A stretch of DNA of 64,000 nucleotides from an uncultured Erythrobacter sp. GTDB taxonomy: Bacteria; Pseudomonadota; Alphaproteobacteria; Sphingomonadales; Sphingomonadaceae. Positions 15,031 to 23,867 of the stretch are shown piece by piece; position 1 is the first letter of the stretch, and every line of letters starts with the position of its first letter. The notes beneath the pieces were generated by a model. The model was not told the origin of the DNA, did not search any database, and saw nothing but the letters and a program-made list of their open reading frames with translations. The position numbers were made by a program, and so were the translations under genes. The stretch covers positions 372,001 through 436,000 of the forward strand of contig NZ_CANMZM010000003.1 in assembly GCF_947502395.1 (NCBI RefSeq), given 5' to 3'.

Positions 15031-16101
15031 ATGATTGGTGGAATTGTTGAGAGAAGTTGGCGCAATATTGCGCTCGCGGCATGCGTATTTGTCGCAGGAT
15101 GCGGCGGCGCAAATGTAGATGAGCCAGAGATTGTTCGTCCGGCGAAACTTTTGGTCATTGAACCTGCCGGAGAGCGACTTGATGTCAGTTTTCCAGCCAT
15201 CGTCGAGGCGCGCAATTCCTCAACGCTCACGTTTCAAGTCGGCGGACTCCTTACAGACTTTCCGGTTTCAGAATCGCAGTTTGTCCGGCGCGGACAAGTC
15301 CTAGCAAGGCTGGATCAGCGGCGCTATTCAAATGCTGTTGCGTCGGCACAGGCGCAATTTGACGCTGCACAAAGGGATTACGAAAGCGCGGCGGCTCTGC
15401 TCGAACAGAACGCGATTGCGGAAATTCAGGTGCGCCAGCGAGAAGCTCAACGGGATGTCGCGGCAGCAAGTCTCGATAGTGCGAAGAAAGACCTGGCCGA
15501 CACTGTGTTGCGCGCGCCGTTCAGTGGAGTGGTGGCAGAAAAGCTGGCAGTCCGTTTCGAGAACGTGAGCCCTCAGCAGGACGTCGTGACACTGCAATCC
15601 ACGGGCGCGGCAGAAGCGGTAGTAAATGTTCCCTCCAGTGTGGTTGCCCGCTTTGGTGGACGCCAAGCAACCAGCGAATACATCGTGCTATCATCAGCGC
15701 TCGAGATGCAAATCCCGGGTCGCTTTCTTGCCGCGCGCACGCAGGCGGATACGCAGTCTCAGACGTTTCGTGTGAAGTTCGCTTTCACACCGCCGCAAGG
15801 TGTCACGGTCCTGCCAGGTATGACCGCAACGGTCTATGTGGGGCGCGATCTGGTGGAAGAAGAACTGGAAGGCGACGGTATAACGGTGCCCCTCGGCGCT
15901 GTACTATCTGACGGCAAAGCGCGCTACGTATGGGTCGTTGATCTAAAGACGATGACGGTGTCGAAACGCCAGATCACGGTTGCGCAGAGCATTGGGGATG
16001 AGATCGCAGTTTCGGATGGTCTCAAAAAAGGTGAAACGATTGTCGCAGCTGGGGCGGCATACCTACACGACGGGATGAAAATCCGTCCGCACGACAGCTG
16101 A
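15031..16101 (+). CDS. RND efflux periplasmic adaptor (membrane fusion protein), lipoprotein
   Basis: This adaptor of a tripartite RND pump has 356 residues. Its signal peptide ends at the lipobox VAGC (residue about 27). The sequence then shows the split barrel-sandwich half LTFQVGGLLTDFPVSESQFVRR, an alpha-helical hairpin (ASAQAQFDAAQRDYESAAAL and IQVRQREAQRDVAAASLD), and the second sandwich half LRAPFSGVVAEKLAV. The beta-barrel and C-terminal domain follow, including VPLGAVLSDGKARYVWVVD. It is the first gene of the operon. The stop lies 9 bp before the RND gene. The substrate is unknown. Confidence 0.92.
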   Translation: MIGGIVERSWRNIALAACVFVAGCGGANVDEPEIVRPAKLLVIEPAGERLDVSFPAIVEARNSSTLTFQVGGLLTDFPVSESQFVRRGQVLARLDQRRYSNAVASAQAQFDAAQRDYESAAALLEQNAIAEIQVRQREAQRDVAAASLDSAKKDLADTVLRAPFSGVVAEKLAVRFENVSPQQDVVTLQSTGAAEAVVNVPSSVVARFGGRQATSEYIVLSSALEMQIPGRFLAARTQADTQSQTFRVKFAFTPPQGVTVLPGMTATVYVGRDLVEEELEGDGITVPLGAVLSDGKARYVWVVDLKTMTVSKRQITVAQSIGDEIAVSDGLKKGETIVAAGAAYLHDGMKIRPHDS

Positions 16102-16110
16102 GGCCTGACG

Positions 16111-19100
16111 ATGGGAGCAGCTGAATTCTCAATCAAGAACCGCCTGATAATGTTCATCATCATCGCATTGGTGATGGCAGGCGGCCTGTACAGCTATCAA
16201 AACATTGCCCGGTTCGAAGACCCCGAGTTCACAATCCGCACCGCACAGGTGATCACGCAATATCCGGGGGCAACGCCAGAAGAGGTGGCGAACGAAGTCA
16301 CGGAGACGTTGGAAAGCGCCATTCAGCAATTGGGCGAAGTCGATGAGGTCAGGTCAGTATCATCGGCTGGCAAGTCTGAGATTAGCGTAGATATTCTCTA
16401 CAGCGCCTCGCCGACGAAAGCTGACTTGCAGCTGATCTGGTCCAAGCTTCGCAACAAAGTGAACGATGCGCGCGGCCAGCTGCCTCCAGGGGCCAGCACG
16501 CCTTACGTGGCCGACGATTTTGGCGATGTCTATGGCCTGCTCTACCTTGTGACAGGCGACGGCTACTCACCTGCTGAGGTGAATGAATATGTCCGCTCGC
16601 TGCGCACCGATCTGCTCGAAGTTGACGACGTTGCAAAGGTCAGCGTTTTCGGCGCGCAGCAGGAAGCGATCTACGTCGAAGTTTCACGCGAGAGAGCCAA
16701 TGCCTTGGGGCTGTCGGTCGAGCAAATCTATGCCGACTTGGATCAGCAAAATTCAGTTGTTTCCGCCGGAGATATCAAATTCGGAGATAGGCGGAATTTG
16801 CTTCAGATCACCGGAGAGGTGGGCTCAGTAGAGGCGATCCGCAACCTGGTCATTTCCACCGCCACAACCGGTAATATCGTCACATTGCGCGATGTTGCTG
16901 ATGTCACCCGCGATTACATTGATCCTCCGGCGAACATAGTGCGTTGGAATGGCAAACCTGCGATCGCAATCGGTGTCTCTAACGTATCTGGAGCCAATGT
17001 CTCAGAGATGGGCGAAGGCATTGATGCAAAGCTCACCGAAACCGAGGCATTGCGCCCGCTTGGTATCGAGATTCACGAGTTCTATCATCAAGGGAAGATA
17101 ACGACCGAAGCGGTTTCAAACTTTGCCATCAACGTCATCGCAGCGCTGGTGATTGTGCTAGTGACGCTGTTTTTCTTCATGGGCTTGCGCTCCGCAATCA
17201 TCATCGGGGCGACGCTGGTCATCACTATCGCTGCAACATTGGCAGTAATGTTTGTCTGGGGCATTCCGATGCACCGTATCTCGCTCGGCGCGCTCATAAT
17301 TGCGCTGGGTATGCTAGTCGACAACGCAATCGTTGTGACCGAGGGAATCCTCGTTGGCACGCAGCAGGGCCGCAAGAAACTGGATATCGCCAAAGAGATC
17401 GTTCAGCGAACCAAATGGCCACTTTTGGGTGGAACGCTGGTGGGGATCATCGCCTTCGCGCCTATCGGTTTTGCGCCCGGTTCGACGGCAGAATTCACTG
17501 GCGATCTATTCTGGGTGGTGATGATCTCGCTGCTGTTTAGCTGGGTCTTTGCGATAACCGCAGTACCGCTACTAGCCGATATATTGTTCAAAGAAAGCGA
17601 TGGTCCGGTTGAGGAGAAACCGGAACATCCCTTCTTCGCGCGTTATCGCTCCATCATGCGGCAAGTGCTCGCTAAATCGAGCCTGGCGATCATCGGCGTA
17701 GTGGGCATGTTCGTTCTTGCGATTGGCGGCTTCACTATGGTGAAATCGGGTTTCTTCCCACCTTCCACCAGCCCGCAGATCGTCGTCGATTTCTCGATGC
17801 CAGAGGGCACCGATATTTCGGTTACCAATGCCAACATGCAGGAGCTTGAAGGTTATTTGTCCGATCTTAATGGGATCGAGGGCATTCAGACGCTCGTAGG
17901 CCAAGGCACGCTGCGATACATGCTCGTCTATGCGCCTGAATCTCCGAGTGCAGCTTACGGACAATTTCTGATCAAGACAGAAAGCTACGATGCGATTGCG
18001 GGCCTGCTGCCGCAAATTCAAAGCCACATCGACGCAAACTTTCCCGATGCCCAGGCCAAGGTCTGGCAATTCCAGCTGGGTCCGGGCGGCGGCTCAAAAA
18101 TTGAAGTGGAATTCTCCGGACCCGATCCAACTGTGCTTCGCGATCTTGCCGATAAGGCCAAGACGGTCATGGCCGCAGATGGACGTGCTATCTCGATCAA
18201 GGACGATTGGCGTCAACCGGTCAGCGTAGTCGAGGTCAAGTACGACGAAAGCAGCGGGCGTCGACTTGGTATATCCCGAGAAGATTTGGCGAATGCACTC
18301 CGCACCAATTTCTCAGGTCGCGACGTCGGCGTCTATCGCGAAGGCGATCAGCTGATCCGCATCATTTCACGTGCGCCAGAGCGCGAGCGGCTGGATGAGG
18401 CTTCGCTGCGAGGGGTTCAAATCTTCAGCCAAACATCAGGGCGGGCCGTGCCAATCCTTGAGGTCGTGAGCGGCTTCGAGACGGCTTGGCAGAATGCCAA
18501 ACTGCGCCGGGTGGATCGTGTGTGGACAATCAATGCGCAGGCTGACCCGATCCCCGGTGATTTGGCATCGACACTGTTCGAGCGGCTTCGTCCGGAAATC
18601 GAGAACATTCCTTTGCCCGATGGCTATCAGCTCAAATGGAACGGCGAATTTGGCGACAGTGCGGAGGCGAATGAGAGCCTCGCAAGCACCTTGCCGCTCG
18701 GCTTCCTTGCAATGGTTCTCGTTGTGGTTGTGTTGTTCAATGCCCTCAAGCAACCGCTCGTAATCTGGTTGATCGTGCCACTGGCTTTGATCGGGGTCGT
18801 GATCGGGTTGCTGGTCACCGACACGGCAATGGAATTCATGGCGATCCTTGGATTGCTGTCACTGTCCGGCCTGCTGATCAAGAATGCCATCGTATTGGTC
18901 GATCAAATGGACCTCGAAATCCAAGAGGGCAAACCACGCTTCGATGCGGTGCTAGACTCAGCGGCAAGCCGTGTTCGCCCGGTCATGATGGGTTCGCTCA
19001 CCACAGTGCTTGGCGTCATACCGCTATTCCTTGATGCATTCTTCAAGTCGATGGCTGTGGTACTGGTGTTCGGCCTGACGTTCGCAACGGTCCTAACCCT

Positions 19101-19203
19101 GATCATTCTCCCGGTCTTCTATGCCAAGGCGTTCGGGATCACCCCTGATGAGACCGCTGGAACAGATGATCCTTCCGAAGTGGAAGGAGGAGCGGTTACA
19201 TGA
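16111..19203 (+). CDS. RND-family multidrug efflux inner-membrane transporter (HAE-1 type)
   Basis: This proton-driven pump has 1030 residues, the normal AcrB-family length, with the two-fold TM1/TM2-7 plus porter repeat. Characteristic stretches include PGATPEEVANEVTETLE, ALGMLVDNAIVVTEGILVG (TM4 with the Asp of the proton relay) and LLSLSGLLIKNAIVLVDQMD in the second half. RPVMMGSLTTVLGVIPL closes the domain. The N-terminus (SIKNRLIMFIIIALVMAGGL) is shorter than in AcrB. The gene sits 9 bp after the adaptor, and its last codons overlap the start of the outer-membrane factor gene (ATGA), so stoichiometry is probably set by translational coupling. The exported substrate is unknown. Confidence 0.95.
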   Translation: MGAAEFSIKNRLIMFIIIALVMAGGLYSYQNIARFEDPEFTIRTAQVITQYPGATPEEVANEVTETLESAIQQLGEVDEVRSVSSAGKSEISVDILYSASPTKADLQLIWSKLRNKVNDARGQLPPGASTPYVADDFGDVYGLLYLVTGDGYSPAEVNEYVRSLRTDLLEVDDVAKVSVFGAQQEAIYVEVSRERANALGLSVEQIYADLDQQNSVVSAGDIKFGDRRNLLQITGEVGSVEAIRNLVISTATTGNIVTLRDVADVTRDYIDPPANIVRWNGKPAIAIGVSNVSGANVSEMGEGIDAKLTETEALRPLGIEIHEFYHQGKITTEAVSNFAINVIAALVIVLVTLFFFMGLRSAIIIGATLVITIAATLAVMFVWGIPMHRISLGALIIALGMLVDNAIVVTEGILVGTQQGRKKLDIAKEIVQRTKWPLLGGTLVGIIAFAPIGFAPGSTAEFTGDLFWVVMISLLFSWVFAITAVPLLADILFKESDGPVEEKPEHPFFARYRSIMRQVLAKSSLAIIGVVGMFVLAIGGFTMVKSGFFPPSTSPQIVVDFSMPEGTDISVTNANMQELEGYLSDLNGIEGIQTLVGQGTLRYMLVYAPESPSAAYGQFLIKTESYDAIAGLLPQIQSHIDANFPDAQAKVWQFQLGPGGGSKIEVEFSGPDPTVLRDLADKAKTVMAADGRAISIKDDWRQPVSVVEVKYDESSGRRLGISREDLANALRTNFSGRDVGVYREGDQLIRIISRAPERERLDEASLRGVQIFSQTSGRAVPILEVVSGFETAWQNAKLRRVDRVWTINAQADPIPGDLASTLFERLRPEIENIPLPDGYQLKWNGEFGDSAEANESLASTLPLGFLAMVLVVVVLFNALKQPLVIWLIVPLALIGVVIGLLVTDTAMEFMAILGLLSLSGLLIKNAIVLVDQMDLEIQEGKPRFDAVLDSAASRVRPVMMGSLTTVLGVIPLFLDAFFKSMAVVLVFGLTFATVLTLIILPVFYAKAFGITPDETAGTDDPSEVEGGAVT

Positions 19204-20627
19204 GTAAGCACGCACTCAAATTAACCGCAGCAGTAGCGATGCTCGGGATCATATCGGGCTGCACGACCGTTCGCGCAGTCAATGATGAGCGCGCAGCGAC
19301 GCTGGCGGCAGAAAGCACACCAATTGCGCCAGATCACTGGACATCTGTGCGCGAGCGGGTTGGCGAAGTCGATGTGGGTTGGATCGCCGCTTTCAATGAT
19401 CCCACTCTTACGGCGCTGGTTGAGGAAGCGCAGCGGAATAACCGCAACCTTCAGGCGGCGGCAGCCAGTGTCCGCCGGGCGAATGCGCTCGTGCGTCAAG
19501 CGGGTGCGCCATTATTGCCAGCCGTTGGTGCATCTGCGGACGCGACACGCACAGAAATTATCGACGGACCGGGAAGCAATTCCCGCTATTCTGTCGGCTT
19601 ACAGGTCTCTTATGAGGTGGACCTTTGGGGGAGGATTGAAGCGGGCGAAGCCGCAGCAATCGCCAGCGCCCAAGCGGCCCAGGCGGATTACGTATTCGCT
19701 CAGTATTCCATCGCTGCCTCCGTCGCGCGAACATACTTCCTCGTCATCGAATCTCGTGAACAAGCAGCTGTTGCCAGCGGTATTGTAGACGCGCTGACCG
19801 AGATATTCAGGATCGTTGAGTTGCGGTATCAATACGGCTTTGCATCGGAATTTGATGTTTCGCTTGCCGAGGCTGACCTGCAATCCGCACGTGACAGCCT
19901 AGCGACAGCCCAGAACGGAGAGATCGAGGCACTAAGAGCGCTAGAGGCGCTGGTAGGCCGCTATCCAGCGGGTTTGCTGGATACAGCTGAGACGCTTCCC
20001 GTACTGCCGACTGCACCGGGCGCAGGGCTGCCATCCGAACTGCTTGAACGTCGTCCCGATGTGATCGCTGCCGAACGCGATGTGGCGGCTGCTCTCAATT
20101 CCCTATCGATTGCCCGCGCTGCGCGCTTGCCAAGCCTATCGCTGTCCTCTTCCATTGGCGGGGCTTCTTCGGAGCTCGAAAACGTGCTCGACCCAGCGAA
20201 CATCGCTTGGACAATTGCCGGGAACCTGCTTGCTCCGATTTTCCAAGGCGGAGCGCTCGACGCGCAAGTCGACATTGCTCAGGCGGACGTCGATGCCACT
20301 GTGGCGATCTATGCTGATACGGCGATCAGTGCTTTCACCGAAGTCGAGACTGCTCTTGATCGCGGCGTGTTCCTGCGTACCCGCCGTGAAGCGCTGGAGA
20401 TAGCAGCTGATCGCTCCCGCAACGCTCTGCGCCTTTCCAATCTGCAATACGGACAAGGTGAGATCGATTTGTTCGATGTGCTTGGCGTGCAGCAGCGCGT
20501 GTTCGGCGCGGAGAGTAGTTTGCTGTCGCTTCGCAGGGGACAACTCAATCAGTATATTGAGCTGAGCCTCGCACTCGGCGGCGATTGGCGGACTTCCCGT
20601 CAGCTAACTTCAGATACGAGCGAGTAA
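19200..20627 (+). CDS. RND efflux outer-membrane factor, NodT family lipoprotein
   Basis: This TolC-like channel closes the tripartite pump. The signal peptide MSKHALKLTAAVAMLGIISGC carries a lipobox at ISGC. The mature protein starts with the NodT-type WTSVRERVGEVDVGWIAAFN and has two repeats of the outer-membrane-efflux-protein domain. The helical hairpins include LVEEAQRNNRNLQAAAASV and LLERRPDVIAAERDVAAALN. The conserved GGALDAQVDIAQADVDATVA and YADTAISAFTEVETAL segments are present. Its 475 residues match the family. Translation is coupled to the RND gene through a four-base overlap. Confidence 0.93.
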   Translation: MSKHALKLTAAVAMLGIISGCTTVRAVNDERAATLAAESTPIAPDHWTSVRERVGEVDVGWIAAFNDPTLTALVEEAQRNNRNLQAAAASVRRANALVRQAGAPLLPAVGASADATRTEIIDGPGSNSRYSVGLQVSYEVDLWGRIEAGEAAAIASAQAAQADYVFAQYSIAASVARTYFLVIESREQAAVASGIVDALTEIFRIVELRYQYGFASEFDVSLAEADLQSARDSLATAQNGEIEALRALEALVGRYPAGLLDTAETLPVLPTAPGAGLPSELLERRPDVIAAERDVAAALNSLSIARAARLPSLSLSSSIGGASSELENVLDPANIAWTIAGNLLAPIFQGGALDAQVDIAQADVDATVAIYADTAISAFTEVETALDRGVFLRTRREALEIAADRSRNALRLSNLQYGQGEIDLFDVLGVQQRVFGAESSLLSLRRGQLNQYIELSLALGGDWRTSRQLTSDTSE

Positions 20628-20633
20628 CACCGC

Positions 20634-21851
20634 GTGGAGATCGTCGACGGCAAAATCCTGCAGATCGATGATTTCGTTACCCTAACGCTTGGGATCATCG
20701 TTCTGTTTGTCGGGATCAAAGTTACCGACCGCATCGAGTTCCTCAAGAAATACAACATACCTGAGCCAGTGACTGGTGGGATCGTCGCGTCGCTTCTTGG
20801 CCTGCTTGCATACCGCGCATTTGATCTGGAGATCGAGTTCAGCCTCTATGTGCGCGATATCCTGCTCATATACTTCTTCACAACCATCGGCATAAACGCT
20901 CGCTTTGCTCAGCTGTTGGCTGGGGGCAAACCGTTATTGATCTTTCTAATGCTGACGCTGGGCTATCTCGCGGTGCAAGACATTGTCGGATACACGGCTG
21001 CCGCCGCGATGGGTCAGCCAAGCGGCGTAGGTGTGCTTGTCGGATCGGCTTCGCTTGCAGGCGGGCATGGCACTGCAATTGCCTGGGCACCGACGATTTT
21101 GGATGAGCAAGGCGTCGACAATGCTCTTGAGATAGGGGTGGCCGCCGCAACAATCGGCCTTGTGATAGCAAGCCTTCTTGGCGGACCAATCGCGAATCTT
21201 CTGCTGTCCCGTTACAAACTGAAATCAGAAACAGATGGCGATCTGCTGGTCGGGATTGAGCGAGACAAGCAGGGCGCGACGTCGATTACCCATCTCAACC
21301 TTATGGGTGCCATCCTCGTCATCCATGTCGCGATGATCCTCGGATACATCCTCAACATTGTCATTGCGGAACTGGGTTTGAGGCTCCCGCTTTTCGTCTC
21401 CTGCATGATGGTCGCAATTCTGATGACCAACACCATCCCCATGCTGTTCAAGAACATGGCGTGGCCTACAGGTTCGAAAGGCCTGGCCCTGATCTCCGAC
21501 TTCTCCCTGGGCCTGTTTATTGCGATGTCGCTGATGGGAATGCAGCTTTGGGAAGTGGCTGGCCTTGCCGGGCCACTATTTGGCATCCTGGCTGCTCAGG
21601 TCATGGTCGCAGTGCTATTCATACTATTCGTTGTTTTCCCGCTGATGGGACGAAACTATTTCGCTGCCGTTTTGTCAGCGGGCTTCGCCGGCTTCTGCCT
21701 TGGCGCAACTCCAACTGCCATTGCGAACATGTCTGCCGTGACGAAATCCCACGGTCCTGCGCCAACCGCTTTCATCATTGTACCGCTCGTCGGCGCGTTC
21801 TTTGTGGATGTGGCGAACGCGTTTCTAATCCAGTTTTTCTTATCGCTTTAG
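20634..21851 (+). CDS. gltS: Sodium/glutamate symporter GltS
   Basis: The 405-residue inner-membrane Na+/glutamate carrier has about 10 hydrophobic helices and the inverted-repeat GltS layout. The first half has EPVTGGIVASLLGLLAYRA and the loop GSASLAGGHGTAIAWAP. The second half has the matching loop GFCLGATPTAIANMSAVTK. The start is GTG 20634, 6 bp after the efflux operon, so it may be read through from that transcript. A functional link between glutamate uptake and drug efflux is not evident. Confidence 0.92.
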   Translation: MEIVDGKILQIDDFVTLTLGIIVLFVGIKVTDRIEFLKKYNIPEPVTGGIVASLLGLLAYRAFDLEIEFSLYVRDILLIYFFTTIGINARFAQLLAGGKPLLIFLMLTLGYLAVQDIVGYTAAAAMGQPSGVGVLVGSASLAGGHGTAIAWAPTILDEQGVDNALEIGVAAATIGLVIASLLGGPIANLLLSRYKLKSETDGDLLVGIERDKQGATSITHLNLMGAILVIHVAMILGYILNIVIAELGLRLPLFVSCMMVAILMTNTIPMLFKNMAWPTGSKGLALISDFSLGLFIAMSLMGMQLWEVAGLAGPLFGILAAQVMVAVLFILFVVFPLMGRNYFAAVLSAGFAGFCLGATPTAIANMSAVTKSHGPAPTAFIIVPLVGAFFVDVANAFLIQFFLSL

Positions 21852-21874
21852 CTCGGTCAATTAGGAGACCTATC

Positions 21875-22453
21875 ATGAAGACAATGTCGATATTTATTGC
21901 CGGAACTGCGCTTGCACTTTCGGCCTGTGCAACGACTGGAAATATCACCACCGATTTCGATCAGGCGCAGGATTTCTCCAGCTACAAGACTTTCGCGTGG
22001 GCTAGTGAGCGGCCTATGCTGGCATTTGGTGACCGCCTCATTCCCGCAGCTATCCAATCTGAGGTCGCAGATTCGATAAAAGAGGATTTTGCGGCAAAAG
22101 GCTATAGTTTCACCGAGGATCTGGCTGCGGCAGACTTTGCGGTCTCCTTCACTATTGGAACGAGGGACAGCATCGAATTTCGCGAACCGCTTGGCGCTTT
22201 TTGGGAGAATAGCGCGAGCTGGCGCTGGGGCGGCCGTTTCTGGCCCTCTGTTAGTACACCGACGATTTCTCGCATGGAGTTTCGCGAATATACAGAGGGA
22301 ACGCTTTCGGTCGATGTCTACGATGTGAGCCGCAAGTCGCCCGTTTGGCATGGCGTTGGTAGCCGCAATCTGTCACGCTCTGAAATCCGTGGACGAACCA
22401 ACACCGCCGCCGAGGACGTGAAAACGATTTTGGCAGGATTCCCACCCAGCTGA
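21875..22453 (+). CDS. DUF4136-family lipoprotein
   Basis: The 192-residue protein has a lipoprotein signal, MKTMSIFIAGTALALSAC. It continues with the DUF4136 pattern: TTDFDQAQDFSSYKTFAWAS, then IKEDFAAKGYSF, AADFAVSFTIGTRD, and near the end GTLSVDVYDVSRKSPVWHGVG. Proteins of this family are envelope lipoproteins of unknown function. ATG 21875 follows TTAGGAG. The open frame extends upstream within gltS but has no signal peptide there. It lies 23 bp after gltS and 13 bp before the next membrane protein gene, so these may be cotranscribed. Confidence 0.85.
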   Translation: MKTMSIFIAGTALALSACATTGNITTDFDQAQDFSSYKTFAWASERPMLAFGDRLIPAAIQSEVADSIKEDFAAKGYSFTEDLAAADFAVSFTIGTRDSIEFREPLGAFWENSASWRWGGRFWPSVSTPTISRMEFREYTEGTLSVDVYDVSRKSPVWHGVGSRNLSRSEIRGRTNTAAEDVKTILAGFPPS

Positions 22454-22466
22454 GGTTTGTAAGAAA

Positions 22467-22982
22467 ATGTCAGAAGCAGGCTCAAGAGAAGAGACATTTG
22501 CGCTGCTCAAGGACAGCCTTGATGAAGCGCAAGTGTCCGTGCGCGCATACGACACCAAGGCGCAAATTGTGGGTGTCGGCTATATCTTTGCGCTGAACGT
22601 CATTGGCGACATCGCGCAGCTTTCGCCAGACTCAAGCACAGGTGGTTTCGCCACGATCATCGTCGCTTGGGTGCTGGTCATCGTTCCGATCGCCCTGTTC
22701 GGATATGTCCTCTATCCCGTTCGCAAATCCAAGGCAGACGAGACCGATGACGGCCGCAAGCACATCTTTTTCCTGCATCCAGAACGATATTTGTCGGCAG
22801 AGCAGCTAATCTCGGCAGCACGGGACTGTAACCCCGTCGATGAAATTGCAAATGAGTTGATCGAAATCTCATTGCTGCGAGAAAGCAAGCGCAAGCGCTT
22901 CGTAACGGCATTGGCCGCCGCCGGGGTAACGTTCGCGCTACTCTTCGCCAGTCAAATCGCTATGAGCCTGGATGCAGTCTAG
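22467..22982 (+). CDS. PycTM/DUF5706-like three-helix membrane protein
   Basis: The 171-residue protein opens with an amphipathic helix (REETFALLKDSLDEAQVSVR). Next comes YDTKAQIVGVGYIFALNVIG, with the D-x-KA stretch at the start of TM1 that marks the DUF5706 (Pycsar effector, PycTM) family. A second helix is IIVAWVLVIVPIALFGYVLY. A cytoplasmic middle part has IFFLHPERYLSAEQLISAA, and a final KRFVTALAAAGVTFALLFA helix follows. In Pycsar systems such proteins damage the membrane when a cyclic pyrimidine nucleotide is made, but no cyclase lies beside this gene. The assignment is by pattern only. It overlaps the convergent HdeA-like gene by four bases. Confidence 0.55.
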   Translation: MSEAGSREETFALLKDSLDEAQVSVRAYDTKAQIVGVGYIFALNVIGDIAQLSPDSSTGGFATIIVAWVLVIVPIALFGYVLYPVRKSKADETDDGRKHIFFLHPERYLSAEQLISAARDCNPVDEIANELIEISLLRESKRKRFVTALAAAGVTFALLFASQIAMSLDAV

Positions 22983-23344
22983 TCTCGAATATGCGTTTTC
23001 AAGACGTCGAGCACCAGACCGTCAGGCTTATCGACGCACTCCAACATTGTGTTGACCACTGCAACCTGAAGAGTTCTCGGGGTCAGTTTCGATTGCCCTG
23101 CAACGCCCTTTGCATAGCCATACAGTAACACCATCACGAAGGCTCGGTCATCCTCATTCAAGGTCGTCACGTCCCAGCATTTGAGCGCGGTTAGCTCGAC
23201 CGGCTCATCAGAGCTGAGCGCAGTGTAATCGTCTGCTCGATTTTCAGCGTCTTCCTGTGCCACTGCAACGGGGAGTGATCCTAATGACAATCCACCCGCA
23301 ACAACGAATGTAAGGGCCATCTTCGACTTCAGCAAAACAGACAT
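22979..23344 (-). CDS. HdeA/HdeB-like small periplasmic protein
   Basis: The 121-residue protein has a signal peptide (about 29 residues, ending PVAVAQ). The mature part has LTALKCWDVTTLNEDDRAFV, then VLLYGYAKG, and LECVDKP near the C-terminus. The two cysteines about 60 residues apart and the GY-G motif match the HdeA/HdeB fold of small helical periplasmic proteins, some of which are acid-activated chaperones. The specific role here is unknown. ATG 23344 uses the A of the TGA stop of the upstream glycine-zipper gene (TGATG), so the two are translationally coupled. Confidence 0.7.
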   Translation of the reverse strand: MSVLLKSKMALTFVVAGGLSLGSLPVAVAQEDAENRADDYTALSSDEPVELTALKCWDVTTLNEDDRAFVMVLLYGYAKGVAGQSKLTPRTLQVAVVNTMLECVDKPDGLVLDVLKTHIRD

Positions 23345-23763
23345 CAAAATCCTCCCGCACGCATACATGCATCCAATTCAAGCCGGTAAGTGCGGGCACG
23401 GCGTTGCTCTTTCCGCTTTTCCGCACCGTCAGCGAGAGCACCTATGATCCCGCCGATTATCGCACCTCTGCGCCTGCGCTCGCGGCGCTCACGGCGATCT
23501 TCGCCGCGTATAAATCCCTCTATGGTTCCTCCGGCTGCTCCACGAGCCGCGCCCTCAAGCGCACGATTGCGGCGATTGTACCTGCCGGGCACACGGCCAT
23601 TATAGCCGGAGAAATCTCGAGCCCGCTGGTCACAATAACGATAGTAGTCGCGTTCTTCGTAGCGCTCGTCGCGATCCTGCGAGACAGCAGGGGAAACCGT
23701 AAAAGTGGTAGCTATGGCCACCAGTAAAAAACTCGCGCCTAAACGCGTAACCCCTCGCGACAT
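23344..23763 (-). CDS. Secreted glycine-zipper protein, Arg-rich
   Basis: The 139-residue protein has a signal peptide ending near SPAVSQ. After a Tyr/Arg/Asp-rich segment (ERDYYRYCDQRARDFSGY) come two glycine-zipper stretches, GAARGAAGGTIEGF and GAIIGGIIGALADGA, separated by a very basic RRERRERRRR. Such zippers insert in or pack against the outer membrane. A last ELDACMRAGGF provides the family C-terminal motif. No enzymatic motif is seen. It is the first gene of a two-gene unit with the HdeA-like protein, and its promoter should lie in 23764-23867, shared with the divergent luxR gene. Confidence 0.7.
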   Translation of the reverse strand: MSRGVTRLGASFLLVAIATTFTVSPAVSQDRDERYEERDYYRYCDQRARDFSGYNGRVPGRYNRRNRALEGAARGAAGGTIEGFIRGEDRRERRERRRRGAIIGGIIGALADGAEKRKEQRRARTYRLELDACMRAGGF

Positions 23764-23827
23764 AACGGCCTCCCACTACATTAAGTGTATGGCTATCTAA
23801 CAGGATCGAGCTGGAATGAATGTCCTA

Positions 23828-23848
23828 CAACTTTCCGACAAAAAGTTG
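23828..23848. promoter_or_regulatory. 7-7-7 inverted repeat upstream of the LuxR-type gene
   Basis: CAACTTT (23828-23834) and AAAGTTG (23842-23848) are perfect arms around a 7-bp spacer, 20 bp before the luxR start. The size fits a lux-box-like operator for a dimeric LuxR protein, although the sequence is not the classical lux box. Autoregulation, or control of the divergent glycine-zipper gene, is an inference. Confidence 0.4.
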
Positions 23849-23867
23849 AATTTGGGCCTATAAGGGC

